NCBI GenBank assembly: GCA_020048405.1
Contig: JAIFMP010000093.1
Span: 1-58,742, forward strand
Length of the DNA stretch: 58,742 nt
DNA from: Hydrogenophaga sp.
GTDB lineage: Bacteria > Pseudomonadota > Gammaproteobacteria > Burkholderiales > Burkholderiaceae_C
Direction of reading: 5' to 3'
Positions 27,333 to 38,156 of this stretch are shown one piece after another. The position numbers and the translations under genes are program-made. A model generated the notes under the pieces. The model was not told where the DNA came from. It was given only the letters and a program-made list of their open reading frames with translations, and ran no database searches. The number at the start of each line of letters is the position of its first letter. The stretch's first letter is position 1.

Positions 27333-28538
27333 TCAGGCTTCGTCGGAATTTTCAATCAGCGGCTCGTGATTCGGGAAACGGGGGTCTTTCGCCCCGCTGG
27401 TATCCGCCAGATCGCGGCCGCGGGCGACTGTGTCAGTCAACAGGCGGCGCAGCTCCGGCAACCCGGTGCCAACCAGGGCGCTGACGTAAACACGCTGAAC
27501 AGAGACGCCATCATGCTCAGTGGTGTTGACGAGTTCGGCTGGCAAAGCGTCAGCAGACATGGCGTCAAGTTTGTTGAACAGCAAAATTTGTGGCACGTCA
27601 CCAGCCCCGATGTCATTCAAAACAGCAAGAACTTCCCGAATCTGTTCAAAATGCCCGGGGTTGGACGCATCAACCACGTGCAACAAGAGGTCTGCGTCTG
27701 CCGCCTCCTGTAGCGTGGCTGCAAACGCGTCCACCAAACCATGTGGCAGGTCTCGGATGAAGCCCACGGTATCTGACAAAGACACCGACCCAGCAGTGTC
27801 ACCCAAGTAGAGCTGTCGGGTGGTGGTGTCCAGCGTGGCAAACAACTGATCCGCTGCGTATGCTCGCGCCTTGACCAACGCATTGAACAGCGACGACTTC
27901 CCGGCGTTGGTATAGCCCACTAGCGACACGTTGAACGCATTGCGACGGTCACGCTGTTTGCGTTGGGTCGTGCGTTGTTTTTTGACTTTTTCAAGCCGCT
28001 CGCGGGTGCGCTTGATGCTGTCAGCCAACATGCGGCGATCCAACTCAATCTGCGTTTCGCCGGGCCCTCCCCTGTGCCCGACGCCGCCACGCTGCCGCTC
28101 CAGGTGTGACCACCGACGAACCAGTCGGGTAGACACGTATTGGAGGCGTGCGAGCTCAACTTGCAGTTTGCCCTCATGGCTGCGGGCGCGCTGCGCAAAA
28201 ATTTCAAGAATCAGCAGGGTACGGTCGTTCACCGCGACGCCGAGATACCGTTCGAGGTTTCGCTGTTGGGCGGGACTCAGCGCTTGGTCAAACAACACCT
28301 CTTTGACGCCCAGCGAGTCGACGAGCAGCTTGATTTCGTCTGCCTTGCCAGTACCGACAAACAACGCCGGATCGGGGGCCCTGCGTTTGCAAACCACCCG
28401 ATCGGCCACTAAAAAACCCGCCGTCTCAGCCAGAAGGCCGAGTTCGTGCAGGTCTTGATCAAAATTGACAACCCCGAAGTTGACACCCACCAGAATGACG
28501 GTGGGCTGTGCGTTTTCGGTGGCGTGAGAGGAACTCAA
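27333..28538 (-). CDS. hflX: GTPase HflX
   Basis: HflX is a ribosome-binding GTPase that splits stalled or heat-damaged 70S ribosomes. In this 401-residue protein the N-terminal domain carries FVGTGKADEIK and LFDQALSPAQQRNLE, followed by a helical linker with GGPGETQIELDRR. The G domain has G1 VGYTNAGKSSLFN, G3 SDTVGFI and G4 FNKLDA. It sits between hfq and hflK, an order conserved from E. coli (hfq-hflX-hflK-hflC). Confidence 0.96.
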   Translation of the reverse strand: MSSSHATENAQPTVILVGVNFGVVNFDQDLHELGLLAETAGFLVADRVVCKRRAPDPALFVGTGKADEIKLLVDSLGVKEVLFDQALSPAQQRNLERYLGVAVNDRTLLILEIFAQRARSHEGKLQVELARLQYVSTRLVRRWSHLERQRGGVGHRGGPGETQIELDRRMLADSIKRTRERLEKVKKQRTTQRKQRDRRNAFNVSLVGYTNAGKSSLFNALVKARAYAADQLFATLDTTTRQLYLGDTAGSVSLSDTVGFIRDLPHGLVDAFAATLQEAADADLLLHVVDASNPGHFEQIREVLAVLNDIGAGDVPQILLFNKLDAMSADALPAELVNTTEHDGVSVQRVYVSALVGTGLPELRRLLTDTVARGRDLADTSGAKDPRFPNHEPLIENSDEA

Positions 28539-28586
28539 AGTGAATTGACAGGCAACCAGCTGTGGCGCAAGTTACCCTGCACCGGT

Positions 28587-28841
28587 TCAGGCGGCAGAGC
28601 CGGGCTCATCGCCACCCGCGACGGCAAACTGCACCGGACGCCCAGGCACGATGGTGGAAATCGCGTGTTTGTAGACCATCTGTGTCACTGTGTTGCGCAG
28701 CAAAACCACGTATTGGTCGAAAGATTCAATTTGCCCTTGAAGCTTGATACCGTTGACCAGATAAATGGACACCGGCACATGTTCGCGCCGGAGCTGGTTC
28801 AGAAAAGGGTCTTGCAAAAGTTGGCCTTTGTTGTTGCTCAC
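28587..28841 (-). CDS. hfq: RNA chaperone Hfq
   Basis: Hfq is the hexameric Sm-like RNA chaperone that pairs small RNAs with mRNAs. The 84-residue protein has [15 protein letters not shown], Sm1 ([19 protein letters not shown] in part) and Sm2 with the uridine-binding YKHA. The short C-tail (GGDEPGSAA) is typical of betaproteobacteria. The start is the GTG at 28841, since (M)SNNKGQLLQ is the family N-terminus and no ATG is present there; GGAA lies about 8 bases upstream. Confidence 0.95.
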   Translation of the reverse strand: MSNNKGQLLQDPFLNQLRREHVPVSIYLVNGIKLQGQIESFDQYVVLLRNTVTQMVYKHAISTIVPGRPVQFAVAGGDEPGSAA

Positions 28842-28920
28842 GATATGTTCCGTGTTCTGTGAAGTTGAGGAGGCTTGACCATACCACAGCGGCATATTCC
28901 CTTACAGCCGGGTGACACTC

Positions 28921-30255
28921 TCAATCAGCGTCCTTGTAAGGATTGGCAGAGGTTTTCATCTCGATGCGCAAAGGCGTTCCAACCAGATCGAACGCCTTGC
29001 GAAAACGACCCTCCAAAAACCGCTTGTAGCTGTCGGTGACATGCTCGAGCGAATTGCCATGGACCACCACCACAGGTGGGTTCATTCCCCCCTGGTGGGC
29101 ATAGCGCGGTTTGGGCCGAAACATGCCGCTGCGCTGTGGTTGCTGGAATTGGACCGCCTCCAGCAAAAGACGGGTCAACACGGGCGTGGTCATTTTGCAG
29201 TTGGCTGCAGCATGGGCTTGCGCGATGGACTTCCACACCGGTGCAAGGCCCTGACGCTTCTTGGCAGAAATCAGGTGGACATTGGCGAACTTCAGAAAAG
29301 CAAGTCGCTGCTCAATGGCGCGTTCAACCAGCTTGCGCTGATATTCGTCAGCTGCGTCCCACTTGTTGATGGCGATCACCACGGCACGACCACTCTCGAG
29401 GATGTAGCCGGCGATATGGGCATCCTGGTCGGTCACTCCCTGGGTGGCATCAAGCAGGAGCAAGACCACATGGGCGTTTTCGATGGCTTGCAGCGTTTTG
29501 ACGACCGAGAACTTCTCAATGGCCTCAAACACCTTGCCTTTTCGACGCAAACCAGCCGTGTCAATGAGCTCGAATTGCTTGCCATCTCGCTCGAACGGAA
29601 CCGATATCGCGTCCCGCGTGGTGCCGGGCATGTCGAATGCCACCAGCCGCTCTTCACCCAGCCAGGCGTTGATCAGTGTGCTTTTGCCCACGTTGGGCCT
29701 TCCGGCAACGGCCAGGCGAATCGCACCGTTGTCTTCGGCTTCAGTTTCATCTTCATCGGGCAACCCGAGGGTTTCCAGCGCTAGTTCGGTCAGCGAGCGA
29801 ACGCCCTGGCCGTGCGATGCCGATACTGGAATGACCTCCCCCAGCCCCAGTTCAAAAAACTCACTCAGCTTGATGCCGTCTTTCATGCCTTCTGATTTGT
29901 TGGCAACCAACAAACAAGGCTTGCCCAGGCGGCGAAGGTATTGGGAAATTTCATGATCCTGTGCGCTCACGCCAGCCCGACCGTCCACAATGAACAGCAC
30001 CACATCGGCCTCAGCAACGGCTTGCCGCGTTTGTTTGGCCATTTCCATGTAAATGCCGTCCTGCGCATCTGGCTCAAAACCGCCGGTGTCGATCACGATG
30101 AATTCGCGTGCTCCGAGCCGTCCGTTGCCGTAATGCCGGTCGCGGGTCAGGCCTGCGAAATCGGCCACGATGGCATCGCGGGTCTTGATCAGCCGGTTAA
30201 ACAGGGTGGACTTGCCCACGTTGGGGCGCCCGACGAGGGCAATCACAGGTTTCAA
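28921..30255 (-). CDS. der: Ribosome biogenesis GTPase Der
   Basis: Der (EngA) is an essential GTPase with two G domains in tandem, acting in 50S subunit assembly. This 444-residue protein shows G1 motifs [12 protein letters not shown] near residue 8 and [12 protein letters not shown] near residue 190, G3 DTGGF and DTAGL, G4 NKSEG and NKWD, and a C-terminal KH-like domain. It lies downstream of bamB (37 bases), the conserved order. Confidence 0.97.
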   Translation of the reverse strand: MKPVIALVGRPNVGKSTLFNRLIKTRDAIVADFAGLTRDRHYGNGRLGAREFIVIDTGGFEPDAQDGIYMEMAKQTRQAVAEADVVLFIVDGRAGVSAQDHEISQYLRRLGKPCLLVANKSEGMKDGIKLSEFFELGLGEVIPVSASHGQGVRSLTELALETLGLPDEDETEAEDNGAIRLAVAGRPNVGKSTLINAWLGEERLVAFDMPGTTRDAISVPFERDGKQFELIDTAGLRRKGKVFEAIEKFSVVKTLQAIENAHVVLLLLDATQGVTDQDAHIAGYILESGRAVVIAINKWDAADEYQRKLVERAIEQRLAFLKFANVHLISAKKRQGLAPVWKSIAQAHAAANCKMTTPVLTRLLLEAVQFQQPQRSGMFRPKPRYAHQGGMNPPVVVVHGNSLEHVTDSYKRFLEGRFRKAFDLVGTPLRIEMKTSANPYKDAD

Positions 30256-30292
30256 AGGTCAAAGCCCAGGTTGATTGGCATGGAGTCAAGCC

Positions 30293-31417
30293 TTATTGAG
30301 GACGCCAGGCAAACAGGTTACCGTTTTGGGTCAATACCATCAGCGTATCGCCCACTACTGCGGGCGGTGCCACTGTTGCCGACCCATCCGTGACCAGGCG
30401 ACCAGTGGCGCTGCCATCTTCGCGGGACAGCAGGTGAACAAATCCCATTGCGTCACCCACCACCACAGAGCGGCCCAATACGAGGGGCGCGCTCAGGTCG
30501 CGGTGCGCCAACAGTGAACTCGACCAGGCCTTTGCACCCGTGTCGCGTCGGTACGCGATGATGGTTCCGTTCGATTCGCTGCCGAATACATGGGTGTCAT
30601 CGCCGCTGACACCCCAGCGTCCATCGGCAGGTTGAGCCCACTTCAGCCGACCTCTGACCGCATCAATGCAGCCTACGACGGACTGGAACGCCCGAGCGCA
30701 CACGGTGTCGCCCAACCTGTTTGCTGGACCCACCATGTCGATCATGCGCTCGATGTCGTTGGCTCCACGCAGGTTGGCCAACGCCACGTCCCAACGAACA
30801 GCACCGGTGTTGGGGTTGAAGCTGACGAATCTTTGACCAAGCCCGGCCAGCAAAGTGTCGCCGATAGGCATCAACACCCCTCCCTGCCGAAGCACCAATG
30901 CCTCACCTGGCCGTGTTTGCGACCATAGACGTGCACCGGAGTTGCCGTCGAATGCCGTCACCGAGCGGTCAGCCCCCAGCACAAACACCCTCTGTCCAGC
31001 GACCAGTGGAGCGGTGAACGTGGCAAACGGCATGCGCTGCCGCCACACGACTTTGCCGTTGACCATGGCAACCAACTCGTTCCGCTGTGTGACTACAGCG
31101 GCCATGTGGCCGTCGGACCCAGCTCCCGCCGACAGCGGCTCGCCCAAGTTGACCCGCCAAACGTCCTTGCCACTGGTGGTGTCCACTGCAGCTATGGCCC
31201 CGTTGCGCGAAGCGACCAAAGCCGTGTCTGCATGCACTGAGAGCGACAAACCGCCACCGTCGCCGATGCGGTTCACCCAGACCTGCTGGGCAGACACCAC
31301 GGGCGCGAGGGCTGTCAGCGGCGCAGGTTTGGGTTTGTTGCCGGATGACGAACAGCCCACCAGAAAAACAGTGAAAACCAGAGCAATAAATTGTTTACTG
31401 ACAAGCGATAGGGCCAT
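30293..31417 (-). CDS. bamB: Outer membrane assembly lipoprotein BamB
   Basis: BamB is the beta-propeller lipoprotein of the BAM complex that inserts outer-membrane proteins. The 374-residue precursor has a lipobox LVGC with Cys22, then a series of PQQ-like WD-type blades (GKDVWRVNLGEP, GARLWSQTRPGE, GRLKWAQPADGRW). It stands between yfgM and der, as in many proteobacteria. bamD is also in this window (41128). Confidence 0.95.
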   Translation of the reverse strand: MALSLVSKQFIALVFTVFLVGCSSSGNKPKPAPLTALAPVVSAQQVWVNRIGDGGGLSLSVHADTALVASRNGAIAAVDTTSGKDVWRVNLGEPLSAGAGSDGHMAAVVTQRNELVAMVNGKVVWRQRMPFATFTAPLVAGQRVFVLGADRSVTAFDGNSGARLWSQTRPGEALVLRQGGVLMPIGDTLLAGLGQRFVSFNPNTGAVRWDVALANLRGANDIERMIDMVGPANRLGDTVCARAFQSVVGCIDAVRGRLKWAQPADGRWGVSGDDTHVFGSESNGTIIAYRRDTGAKAWSSSLLAHRDLSAPLVLGRSVVVGDAMGFVHLLSREDGSATGRLVTDGSATVAPPAVVGDTLMVLTQNGNLFAWRPQ

Positions 31418-31429
31418 AAAAAGCCTAAA

Positions 31430-32104
31430 TTATTTCGTGCCAGGCGCAGACACTGCGGTTGATTTGGGGTCTACCCCCAGGGCGTTGAGTTTGACTTCAA
31501 CCAGCTGCCGGTACTCTGTGGTGGAATCAAGCAGTTGGTAGGCCTTTTCATACTCGACCCGCGCTTCGTTGTTTTTGCCTTGCGAGAGGTAGACATCTCC
31601 AAGTCGGTCGGCTGTCAGCCCTGCAAACTCAGCAGGCATAGGTGACTGCAACCATTTGATGGCTTCGTCGGCAGCGTTGGCATCCAGGGCCAAAGCGGCA
31701 AGCCTCAGCCGGGCCACGCTCCGCAACCCTTCGTCACCCGACTGTTCGGCGGTCCATGCCAACGCAGCTTTGGCAAGATCTGGCTTGCCCGCGGCGTTCA
31801 AGCCACTGGCTGCCAGCAACGCACCTCGCTGGGCATAGGTGGTGCGGGAGAACTTGTCTTTGATGTCTGCCAGCGCACGCGACATGCGTTCGGCGTCTTT
31901 GTCGGCAACGGCACGCTCGATTTCGTCATACAACATGGCCGCCCCCACTGCCTGCTTGCGCTGCCAATACTGCCAACCGTTCCACGCGGCCACGGCCCCG
32001 AAGATGACGATGAGCGCCCACGTGATGGCGTTGCCATAACGTCTCCAGAAATGCTTGATCTGGTCAAGTTGTTCCTGTTCTTCGAGGTCTAGACTTTGCG
32101 CCAT
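31430..32104 (-). CDS. YfgM-like tetratricopeptide membrane protein
   Basis: This 224-residue protein has an acidic N-terminus (MAQSLDLEEQEQLDQIKHFW), one membrane helix at about 27-48 (AITWALIVIFGAVAAWNGW) and a periplasmic TPR region. It matches YfgM (ancillary SecYEG translocon subunit, DUF2133), which in E. coli works with PpiD and lies before bamB. The same order hisS-yfgM-bamB is kept here. Confidence 0.92.
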   Translation of the reverse strand: MAQSLDLEEQEQLDQIKHFWRRYGNAITWALIVIFGAVAAWNGWQYWQRKQAVGAAMLYDEIERAVADKDAERMSRALADIKDKFSRTTYAQRGALLAASGLNAAGKPDLAKAALAWTAEQSGDEGLRSVARLRLAALALDANAADEAIKWLQSPMPAEFAGLTADRLGDVYLSQGKNNEARVEYEKAYQLLDSTTEYRQLVEVKLNALGVDPKSTAVSAPGTK

Positions 32105-32159
32105 GTGATTCTTGGTGTTTGAAAGTGTTGGATTCTAGAGGTCAGGCACGTGGCCCTTC

Positions 32160-33458
32160 TCAGTTGGCGAGCGTCTGTGCCCACAGGTTTGCATCAGCCA
32201 GAGGAAGCTGCTTTTGGGCAACCTCGGTCGACTGCTCATCGGTGGCGCGCAGCGCCTTGACGGAGACCATACCTTGTGCGAGCTCGTCCTGGCCAAACAC
32301 CAGCGCATAACGTGCGCCGCTCCCGTCGGCTTTTTTGAACTGGGATTTCATGCTCCCCCTGCCATCAAATCCTCCCGCATGCATCTGCACTTTCAGCCCC
32401 TGCTGCCGCAACACACGCAGCACTTGAGATACAGCGGGCCAAGCTGCAGCATCGGGCACCACCGCAAACACATCAGGTGCAGGCGGCGCGGGCAACAACT
32501 TCCCAGCCTTAAGCAACTCCAGAATGCGCTCCATCCCCAGCGCCCAGCCGACGGCCGGTGCTGGTTTGCCCCCAATTTGCCCGATGAGGCCGTCGTACCG
32601 CCCGCCGGCACACACGGTGCCTTGCGAACCGAGCTGATCGGTCACGAACTCGAACACCGACAGGTTGTAGTAGTCCATACCCCGCACCAGGCGGGTGTTC
32701 ACTGTGTAGGCGATTCCGTTCGCATCCAGAATGGCACGCAAGCCATTGAAGTGCGCGAGCGATTCCTCGCCCAAATGGTCCATGAGACGGGGTGCTTCAT
32801 TGACAAGAACCTGCATGGCAGGGTTTTTGGTGTCCAAAATGCGCAACGGGTTGGTGTGCAAACGGCGGAGCGCGTCTTCGTCAAGCTGGTCAGCATGGGC
32901 TTCAAAGTAAGCAATCAGGGCTTGACGGTGTTGCTGGCGCTCTGCGGGCTGACCCAGGCTGTTGATTTCAAGCTTCACGCCTGTCAGGCCCAATCCCTTC
33001 CACAGGTCACAGGCCATCAGTATCAATTCCGCATCCACATCGGGGCCAGCAAAGCCCAAAGCTTCGGCACCAAACTGATGGAACTGGCGGTAGCGCCCAC
33101 GCTGGGGCCGCTCATGGCGGAACATGGGGCCCATGTAATAGAGACGCTTGCCTCCGTCATACAACAGTGAGTGTTCGACGATGGCACGCACCACGCCAGC
33201 GGTGTTTTCGGGGCGCAGCGTCAAGGCCTCACCATTCAGGCGGTCTTCAAACGAGTACATCTCCTTTTCTACAATGTCGGTTACCTCGCCCAGCCCGCGA
33301 ACGAACAATGCTGTCGGCTCGACGATGGGGGTACGGACGTTGCGGTAGCTGTAGCGCGTCATGAGTTCACGCAGCTCAGCTTCGAGCCACTCCCACGCCG
33401 CTGATTCGGCAGGGAAGATGTCGTTCATGCCTTTGACGGCGGTGATTTTTTCAGCCAT
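32160..33458 (-). CDS. hisS: Histidyl-tRNA synthetase
   Basis: HisS charges tRNA-His. The 432-residue class II enzyme has VKGMNDIFP at the start, [14 protein letters not shown], motif 2 in [15 protein letters not shown], the histidine-specific [14 protein letters not shown] and CAGGRYDGL, motif 3 GMERILELL, and a C-terminal anticodon-binding domain. The presence of that last domain separates it from hisZ in the same tract. Confidence 0.97.
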   Translation of the reverse strand: MAEKITAVKGMNDIFPAESAAWEWLEAELRELMTRYSYRNVRTPIVEPTALFVRGLGEVTDIVEKEMYSFEDRLNGEALTLRPENTAGVVRAIVEHSLLYDGGKRLYYMGPMFRHERPQRGRYRQFHQFGAEALGFAGPDVDAELILMACDLWKGLGLTGVKLEINSLGQPAERQQHRQALIAYFEAHADQLDEDALRRLHTNPLRILDTKNPAMQVLVNEAPRLMDHLGEESLAHFNGLRAILDANGIAYTVNTRLVRGMDYYNLSVFEFVTDQLGSQGTVCAGGRYDGLIGQIGGKPAPAVGWALGMERILELLKAGKLLPAPPAPDVFAVVPDAAAWPAVSQVLRVLRQQGLKVQMHAGGFDGRGSMKSQFKKADGSGARYALVFGQDELAQGMVSVKALRATDEQSTEVAQKQLPLADANLWAQTLAN

Positions 33459-33488
33459 GGAAATGTACGCAGCGCGGCCTGACAGCTG

Positions 33489-34757
33489 TCAGGATTTGCC
33501 ACCAAAACGTTGTTGAATATAGTTTTCGACCACGGTTTGAAACTCGCGAGCGATATCGTCGCCGCGCAGGGTCAGCCGCTTTTCACCGTCGATATAGACG
33601 GGGGCGGCTGGTGCTTCGCCCGTGCCCGGCAAGCTGATGCCAATGTCAGCATGTTTGCTCTCACCGGGTCCGTTGACGATACAACCCATCACCGCCACCT
33701 TCATGCTTTCAACACCCGGATAACGGGTGCGCCAAACGGGCATGGAGTTGCGCAAAAAATCGTCAATTTGTTTGGCAAGTTCCTGGAACGTGGTACTGGT
33801 GGTGCGGCCGCAGCCCGGACACGCCGTGACACTTGGGACAAAGGACCGCAGTCCCAGCGATTGCAAAATTTCCGATGCAACCACCACCTCTTGGGTACGG
33901 GCCTCACCCGGCTCTGGCGTGAGCGATACCCGAATGGTGTCACCAATGCCTTGCTGCAGAAGGATAGCCAATGCCGCAGCTGAGGCCACGGTGCCCTTGG
34001 TGCCCATTCCCGCCTCTGTCAACCCCAGGTGCAACGCAAACCGACTGCGCTGAGCCAGTTGTTGGTACACCGTGACCAAGTCCTGAACACCGCTGACCTT
34101 GCACGACAGAATGATCTGATCTGCAGGCAAACCGGCATCAACGGCCTGATGGGCCGAATCGAGAGCGGAGGAAATGAGCGCTTCGTACATCACGTGCTTG
34201 GCGTCCCAGGGCGTGGAGCGGCGGGTGTTTTCATCCATCATTCGCGCGAGCAAATCCTGGTCCAGACTGCCCCAATTCACGCCGATGCGAATGGCTTTGT
34301 TCAACCGGGCCGCCGTTTCCACCATTTGCAGGAACTGTTTGTCCCTCTTGTCACCACGCCCAACATTGCCGGGATTGATACGGTACTTGGACAGCGCTGA
34401 TGCGCAATCGGGGTGGTCAGCCAGAAGGCGGTGCCCGTTGTAGTGGAAGTCCCCCACGAGCGGCACATCGATACCCATACGATCCAACTGCTCACGGATA
34501 TAAGGCACAGCTCGGGCAGCCTCGTCGTTGTTGACCGTGATCCGGACCATCTCGGAGCCAGCGAGCGCCAGTTCTTTGACCTGAATGGCTGTTCCAACAG
34601 CGTCTACTGTGTCGGTGTTAGTCATGGACTGGATGCGCACAGGCGCACCACCTCCTACGACAACGTGATTGTTGCCCCATGACACACGGACCGGGTGTGT
34701 GCGTGGTGTTTCTGGCAACTGTTGTGGGCCTGCGGAATGCTGATCGTCGGTCATCAT
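33489..34757 (-). CDS. ispG: 4-hydroxy-3-methylbut-2-enyl diphosphate synthase
   Basis: IspG (GcpE) is a [4Fe-4S] enzyme of the MEP isoprenoid pathway that converts MEcPP to HMBPP. In this 422-residue protein the N-terminal TIM barrel carries IQSMTNTDT and [10 protein letters not shown]. The cluster cysteines are in TACPGCGRT and [10 protein letters not shown]. It is the two-domain bacterial form. It sits between rodZ and hisS, as in most gamma- and betaproteobacteria. Confidence 0.97.
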   Translation of the reverse strand: MMTDDQHSAGPQQLPETPRTHPVRVSWGNNHVVVGGGAPVRIQSMTNTDTVDAVGTAIQVKELALAGSEMVRITVNNDEAARAVPYIREQLDRMGIDVPLVGDFHYNGHRLLADHPDCASALSKYRINPGNVGRGDKRDKQFLQMVETAARLNKAIRIGVNWGSLDQDLLARMMDENTRRSTPWDAKHVMYEALISSALDSAHQAVDAGLPADQIILSCKVSGVQDLVTVYQQLAQRSRFALHLGLTEAGMGTKGTVASAAALAILLQQGIGDTIRVSLTPEPGEARTQEVVVASEILQSLGLRSFVPSVTACPGCGRTTSTTFQELAKQIDDFLRNSMPVWRTRYPGVESMKVAVMGCIVNGPGESKHADIGISLPGTGEAPAAPVYIDGEKRLTLRGDDIAREFQTVVENYIQQRFGGKS

Positions 34758-34765
34758 GCTTGGTG

Positions 34766-35683
34766 TTACTTGACCGCAAAACGGGCTACATTGTTTTTGG
34801 TGAGGCTTGCCAAGTCCAGCGACTGACCCCGCACCAAAACATTCGCTCCAGCCGCGTTGCCAACGACAACGGCATACGGTGCACCGTCGGCAAAAGACAT
34901 GTCTTCACCCTTCTTGAGCACCCGCTGAATGAGCACCCGGCCTGCGCTGTCGGTGACCTCGACCCACGTATCGTGCGATGCCGACATGGCAAGCACCGCA
35001 GCCACGGCGGCCCCTGACGGCTCGGAGATCCCCACGGACGCAGACCCAGAAGGTAGCGCCGGCGAAAGTGTTGCCGGGGGCAGAGTGTCCAGCGTCGCAG
35101 AGGGAGCACTCACAGGCTTCGCCGTTTCAGACGCTGCGGGAGGGGTGATGGGTTCAGCGGTGACGGACTCCCCTTTCGCCAACGACACATCACCTGCGGA
35201 GGGCTCAACGGCTACAGACGTCGCAACCAAGCCCAAGCCAGTTTGCAATTGCGGCCAAAAAAACAACACCGCAGCTCCCAGCAACAGCAATGAGATCACC
35301 CAGCTGTGCCGGGCCAGCGAGATCGCCGGAGTCCAATTCCCTGTGGGACCCGAGGCGGCGACTTCCCCCACATGCCCCAAACCGACCGGAGAACTGAGCG
35401 ACACGGGCCGAACACTGGGCAACCCCATCAGCACAGGTGTTGGATCGATCTTGAGATGCCGTGCGACGCTCGACGCCAATGCCCTGGCAAACGTGGCGTC
35501 GGTCAGCTCATCCCAACGATTCGTTTCCAATGCTTCAAGTTTTCGAACCGGGACTTTCAACGCAGCGGCCAACGCGACGATGTGCAAACCGGAAGCCTCT
35601 CGGGCTTGCCGCAGAAGTTGCCCGGCCGTGGTCACAGGAGACTCGGCGTGATCGGAGGAAGAGTGCGGGACTGACTCACTCAT
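34766..35683 (-). CDS. rodZ: RodZ-like helix-turn-helix membrane protein
   Basis: RodZ links MreB to the cell wall machinery. The 305-residue protein has an N-terminal HTH domain ([22 protein letters not shown]), one membrane helix in the middle ([16 protein letters not shown]), a Pro/Ser/Ala-rich periplasmic linker and a C-terminal DUF4115 domain ([22 protein letters not shown]). The start at MSESVPH overlaps the end of pilW by 8 bases. It stands between pilW and ispG, the usual order. Confidence 0.92.
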   Translation of the reverse strand: MSESVPHSSSDHAESPVTTAGQLLRQAREASGLHIVALAAALKVPVRKLEALETNRWDELTDATFARALASSVARHLKIDPTPVLMGLPSVRPVSLSSPVGLGHVGEVAASGPTGNWTPAISLARHSWVISLLLLGAAVLFFWPQLQTGLGLVATSVAVEPSAGDVSLAKGESVTAEPITPPAASETAKPVSAPSATLDTLPPATLSPALPSGSASVGISEPSGAAVAAVLAMSASHDTWVEVTDSAGRVLIQRVLKKGEDMSFADGAPYAVVVGNAAGANVLVRGQSLDLASLTKNNVARFAVK

Positions 35684-36497
35684 GGAATGCACCTCGCTCG
35701 TAAAACCCCGCCTCGCGGGACTGCGGATATCTCCGCTTGAGTTGATCCCCAAGTTGGCGCATCACATCACGGTTGCCCAGGCGCTGCTCAACCTTCATGC
35801 CCAGCCACAGCGTTTCAGAGTTGGCCATTTCACTGTTGTTCAACCGCCGCATGTGAAATTGGGCCTTCACCAGTTCACCGCGATTGAACAACAACTGGGC
35901 GAGGTTGTAAGCCACCACCGGGTTGCCTGCGTCAAGCTCAAATGCCTTGGACAAGGAGGCCTCTGCATCCACGGGTTTTCCTCCGCGAGCTTGGCAAATG
36001 CCTTGCGCCAGCAATGTCTTGGCGCGCCCGTTGTAAATGGGGCTTGCCAGAGCGGCATCGAACAAGGGCTGTGCTTCCAGATAACGTGCCTGTTGGCACA
36101 GGAGCCAGCCAAAGTTGTGCGCCACCCCAGCATCTTTAGGTGAGAGGGACATGGCCCGGCGAAAACTGTCCTCGGCCAGTCGCATCTCTCCCAATCGCAT
36201 GTAGGCCAGACCACGGAGGTTGTGGGCCGGTGTGTAATTGCCATCAGCAGTGAGCGCCTGCTTGATTTCGTCCAAGGCCACCGTGGTTTGCCCTTGCTCG
36301 AAATACCCAGTTGCCAACTCCACACGCAACCGCGCCCGTTTGCGGGCATCGGGCTCGTCGGACTCGGTGATCAAATCAGCACCACCGGCTCCGGTTTCAT
36401 GCGCAACGCCACTTGCAGAACGTGCGCAACCCTGTAAAAAAAACACTGAAACGACGCAAACCAGCGCCATGTGAAACATCCACACCGATCGATTCAC
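35676..36497 (-). CDS. pilW: Type IV pilus biogenesis lipoprotein PilW/PilF
   Basis: PilF/PilW is an outer-membrane lipoprotein with TPR repeats that helps the PilQ secretin assemble. The 273-residue precursor has a lipobox LQGC (Cys24) and about six TPR units, for example [24 protein letters not shown] and [21 protein letters not shown] in part. It lies between rlmN and rodZ as in many proteobacteria. Its presence implies type IV pili elsewhere in the genome. Confidence 0.93.
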   Translation of the reverse strand: MNRSVWMFHMALVCVVSVFFLQGCARSASGVAHETGAGGADLITESDEPDARKRARLRVELATGYFEQGQTTVALDEIKQALTADGNYTPAHNLRGLAYMRLGEMRLAEDSFRRAMSLSPKDAGVAHNFGWLLCQQARYLEAQPLFDAALASPIYNGRAKTLLAQGICQARGGKPVDAEASLSKAFELDAGNPVVAYNLAQLLFNRGELVKAQFHMRRLNNSEMANSETLWLGMKVEQRLGNRDVMRQLGDQLKRRYPQSREAGFYERGAFHE

Positions 36498-37642
36498 TGC
36501 ACGGTCCCCTTGTTTGCCCAGATCACGGGCGACTCGGTCAAGCGGCGCAAGTTGCCCATGCGGTCCGCCACGCGGGTGCGGTCTACGACGTCACCGGCCA
36601 ATTGGCCACACGCGGCATCTATATCGTCTCCCCGGGTTTTCCGAACGGTGGTGACCAGGCCTGCGGCCAACAGTTGATCGGCAAAGGCCTGAACGGTGGC
36701 CTTATCGGAGCAGGTCAGACCAGAATCCGGGAACGGATTGAAAGGAATGAGGTTGATCTTGCAATGGATGCCTTGTCCGGCGTGTTGCCTGAGCAAACCC
36801 ACCAGCTGACGCCCGTGCTCGGGCTGATCGTTGACGCCTGCCAACATGCAATATTCGAAGGTAACAAAGTCGCGAGGGGCCGAAGGCAAATAGCGCAAGC
36901 AAGCGTCAAGCAGCTCGGCCAGAGGGTATTTGTTGTTGAGCGGCACCAAGCTGCTGCGCAAAACATCGTTGGGTGCATGCAGCGAAACGGCAAGTGCCAC
37001 GGGGCATTCGGCCGCCAAACGGTCCATCATGGGCACAACTCCAGATGTGGACACCGTCACGCGCCTGCGAGACAGCCCATAGCCATGATCGTCCAGCATG
37101 GCCTTCAAGGCGGGGACCAAGGCTGCGTAGTTTTGAAGCGGCTCTCCCATGCCCATCATCACCACATTGGAGATGACACGCTCCGCGCCCCCCAATTTCG
37201 CCCTGAGAAAATGCTCAGCAAACCACAGCTGCGCAAGTATTTCGCCTGTGGTGAGGTTGCGGCTGAACCCTTGGTGCCCTGTGGAGCAAAATCTGCATCC
37301 GACCGCACAACCCGCCTGCGACGAAACGCAAAGGGTACCGCGGTCGGCTTCAGGGATATAGACAGTTTCAACCGCGTCTCCGTTGCCGACGTCGAACAGC
37401 CATTTAATGGTGCCATCGGATGAATCCTGCCGCGACAGCACCTTGAGGGGAGTTATGTGCGCTGCGGTGCTCAGTTTTTCCCTCAACGACTTGGCGAGAT
37501 CGGTCATGGACGCGAAGTCACTCGCTCCACGTTGATGAATCCAGCGAAACAACTGAACGGCTCTGAAACGCTTTTCCCCGAGCCGCTCGCAAAAAGCAGC
37601 CAGACCTTCAAGATCGAACTCAAGCAGGTTGGCTGCAGTCAT
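36494..37642 (-). CDS. rlmN: Dual-specificity RNA methyltransferase RlmN
   Basis: RlmN is a radical SAM enzyme that methylates C2 of A2503 in 23S rRNA and A37 in some tRNAs. The 382-residue protein has the cluster motif [12 protein letters not shown], the N-terminal [25 protein letters not shown], and the second catalytic cysteine near the C-terminal part (VNLRKTRG-type block, here [19 protein letters not shown] in part). It overlaps pilW by 4 bases and follows ndk by one base. Confidence 0.96.
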   Translation of the reverse strand: MTAANLLEFDLEGLAAFCERLGEKRFRAVQLFRWIHQRGASDFASMTDLAKSLREKLSTAAHITPLKVLSRQDSSDGTIKWLFDVGNGDAVETVYIPEADRGTLCVSSQAGCAVGCRFCSTGHQGFSRNLTTGEILAQLWFAEHFLRAKLGGAERVISNVVMMGMGEPLQNYAALVPALKAMLDDHGYGLSRRRVTVSTSGVVPMMDRLAAECPVALAVSLHAPNDVLRSSLVPLNNKYPLAELLDACLRYLPSAPRDFVTFEYCMLAGVNDQPEHGRQLVGLLRQHAGQGIHCKINLIPFNPFPDSGLTCSDKATVQAFADQLLAAGLVTTVRKTRGDDIDAACGQLAGDVVDRTRVADRMGNLRRLTESPVIWANKGTVQ

Positions 37643-37643
37643 C

Positions 37644-38069
37644 TCAGCGTGGGTAGACGTTCATTCCTGCGAAGAAGAAGGCGATTTCCACGGCAGCAGT
37701 TTCAGCTGCATCGGAACCGTGCACGGCGTTTGCATCAATGCTGTCAGCAAAGTCGGCACGAATGGTGCCCGCGTCTGCCTTCTTGGGATCGGTAGCGCCC
37801 ATCAGATCGCGGTTTTTGGCAATGGCGTTTTCGCCTTCAAGTGCCTGGATCATGACGGGGCCAGACACCATGAAATCAACCAAATCTTTGAAGAAAGGGC
37901 GGGCTTTGTGGACAGCGTAGAAAGCCTCGGCTTCAGCGCGCGACAGGTGAGCCAATTTGGCTGCCACGATTTTCAGGCCTGCGGCCTCAAAGCGGGCGTA
38001 AATTTGGCCGATCACGTTCTTGGCAACTGCGTCAGGCTTGATGATAGAGAGGGTACGTTCGATGGCCAT
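37644..38069 (-). CDS. ndk: Nucleoside diphosphate kinase
   Basis: Ndk balances nucleoside triphosphates by a ping-pong mechanism through a phosphohistidine. The 141-residue protein begins [18 protein letters not shown] and carries the active-site histidine in NAVHGSDA. The family motif [14 protein letters not shown] is intact. AAGG lies before the ATG. A small inverted repeat (CTCACA/TGTGAG near 38100-38116) and a possible -10 TAAAAT lie in the 87-base gap upstream. Confidence 0.97.
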   Translation of the reverse strand: MAIERTLSIIKPDAVAKNVIGQIYARFEAAGLKIVAAKLAHLSRAEAEAFYAVHKARPFFKDLVDFMVSGPVMIQALEGENAIAKNRDLMGATDPKKADAGTIRADFADSIDANAVHGSDAAETAAVEIAFFFAGMNVYPR

Positions 38070-38156
38070 GTAATTACCTTGATTTGAAAAAAGTACAGCC
38101 TCACATTTTACTGTGAGTGCGATCCAGTTTCACAGGACTGGGGTCGCCCCACCGGA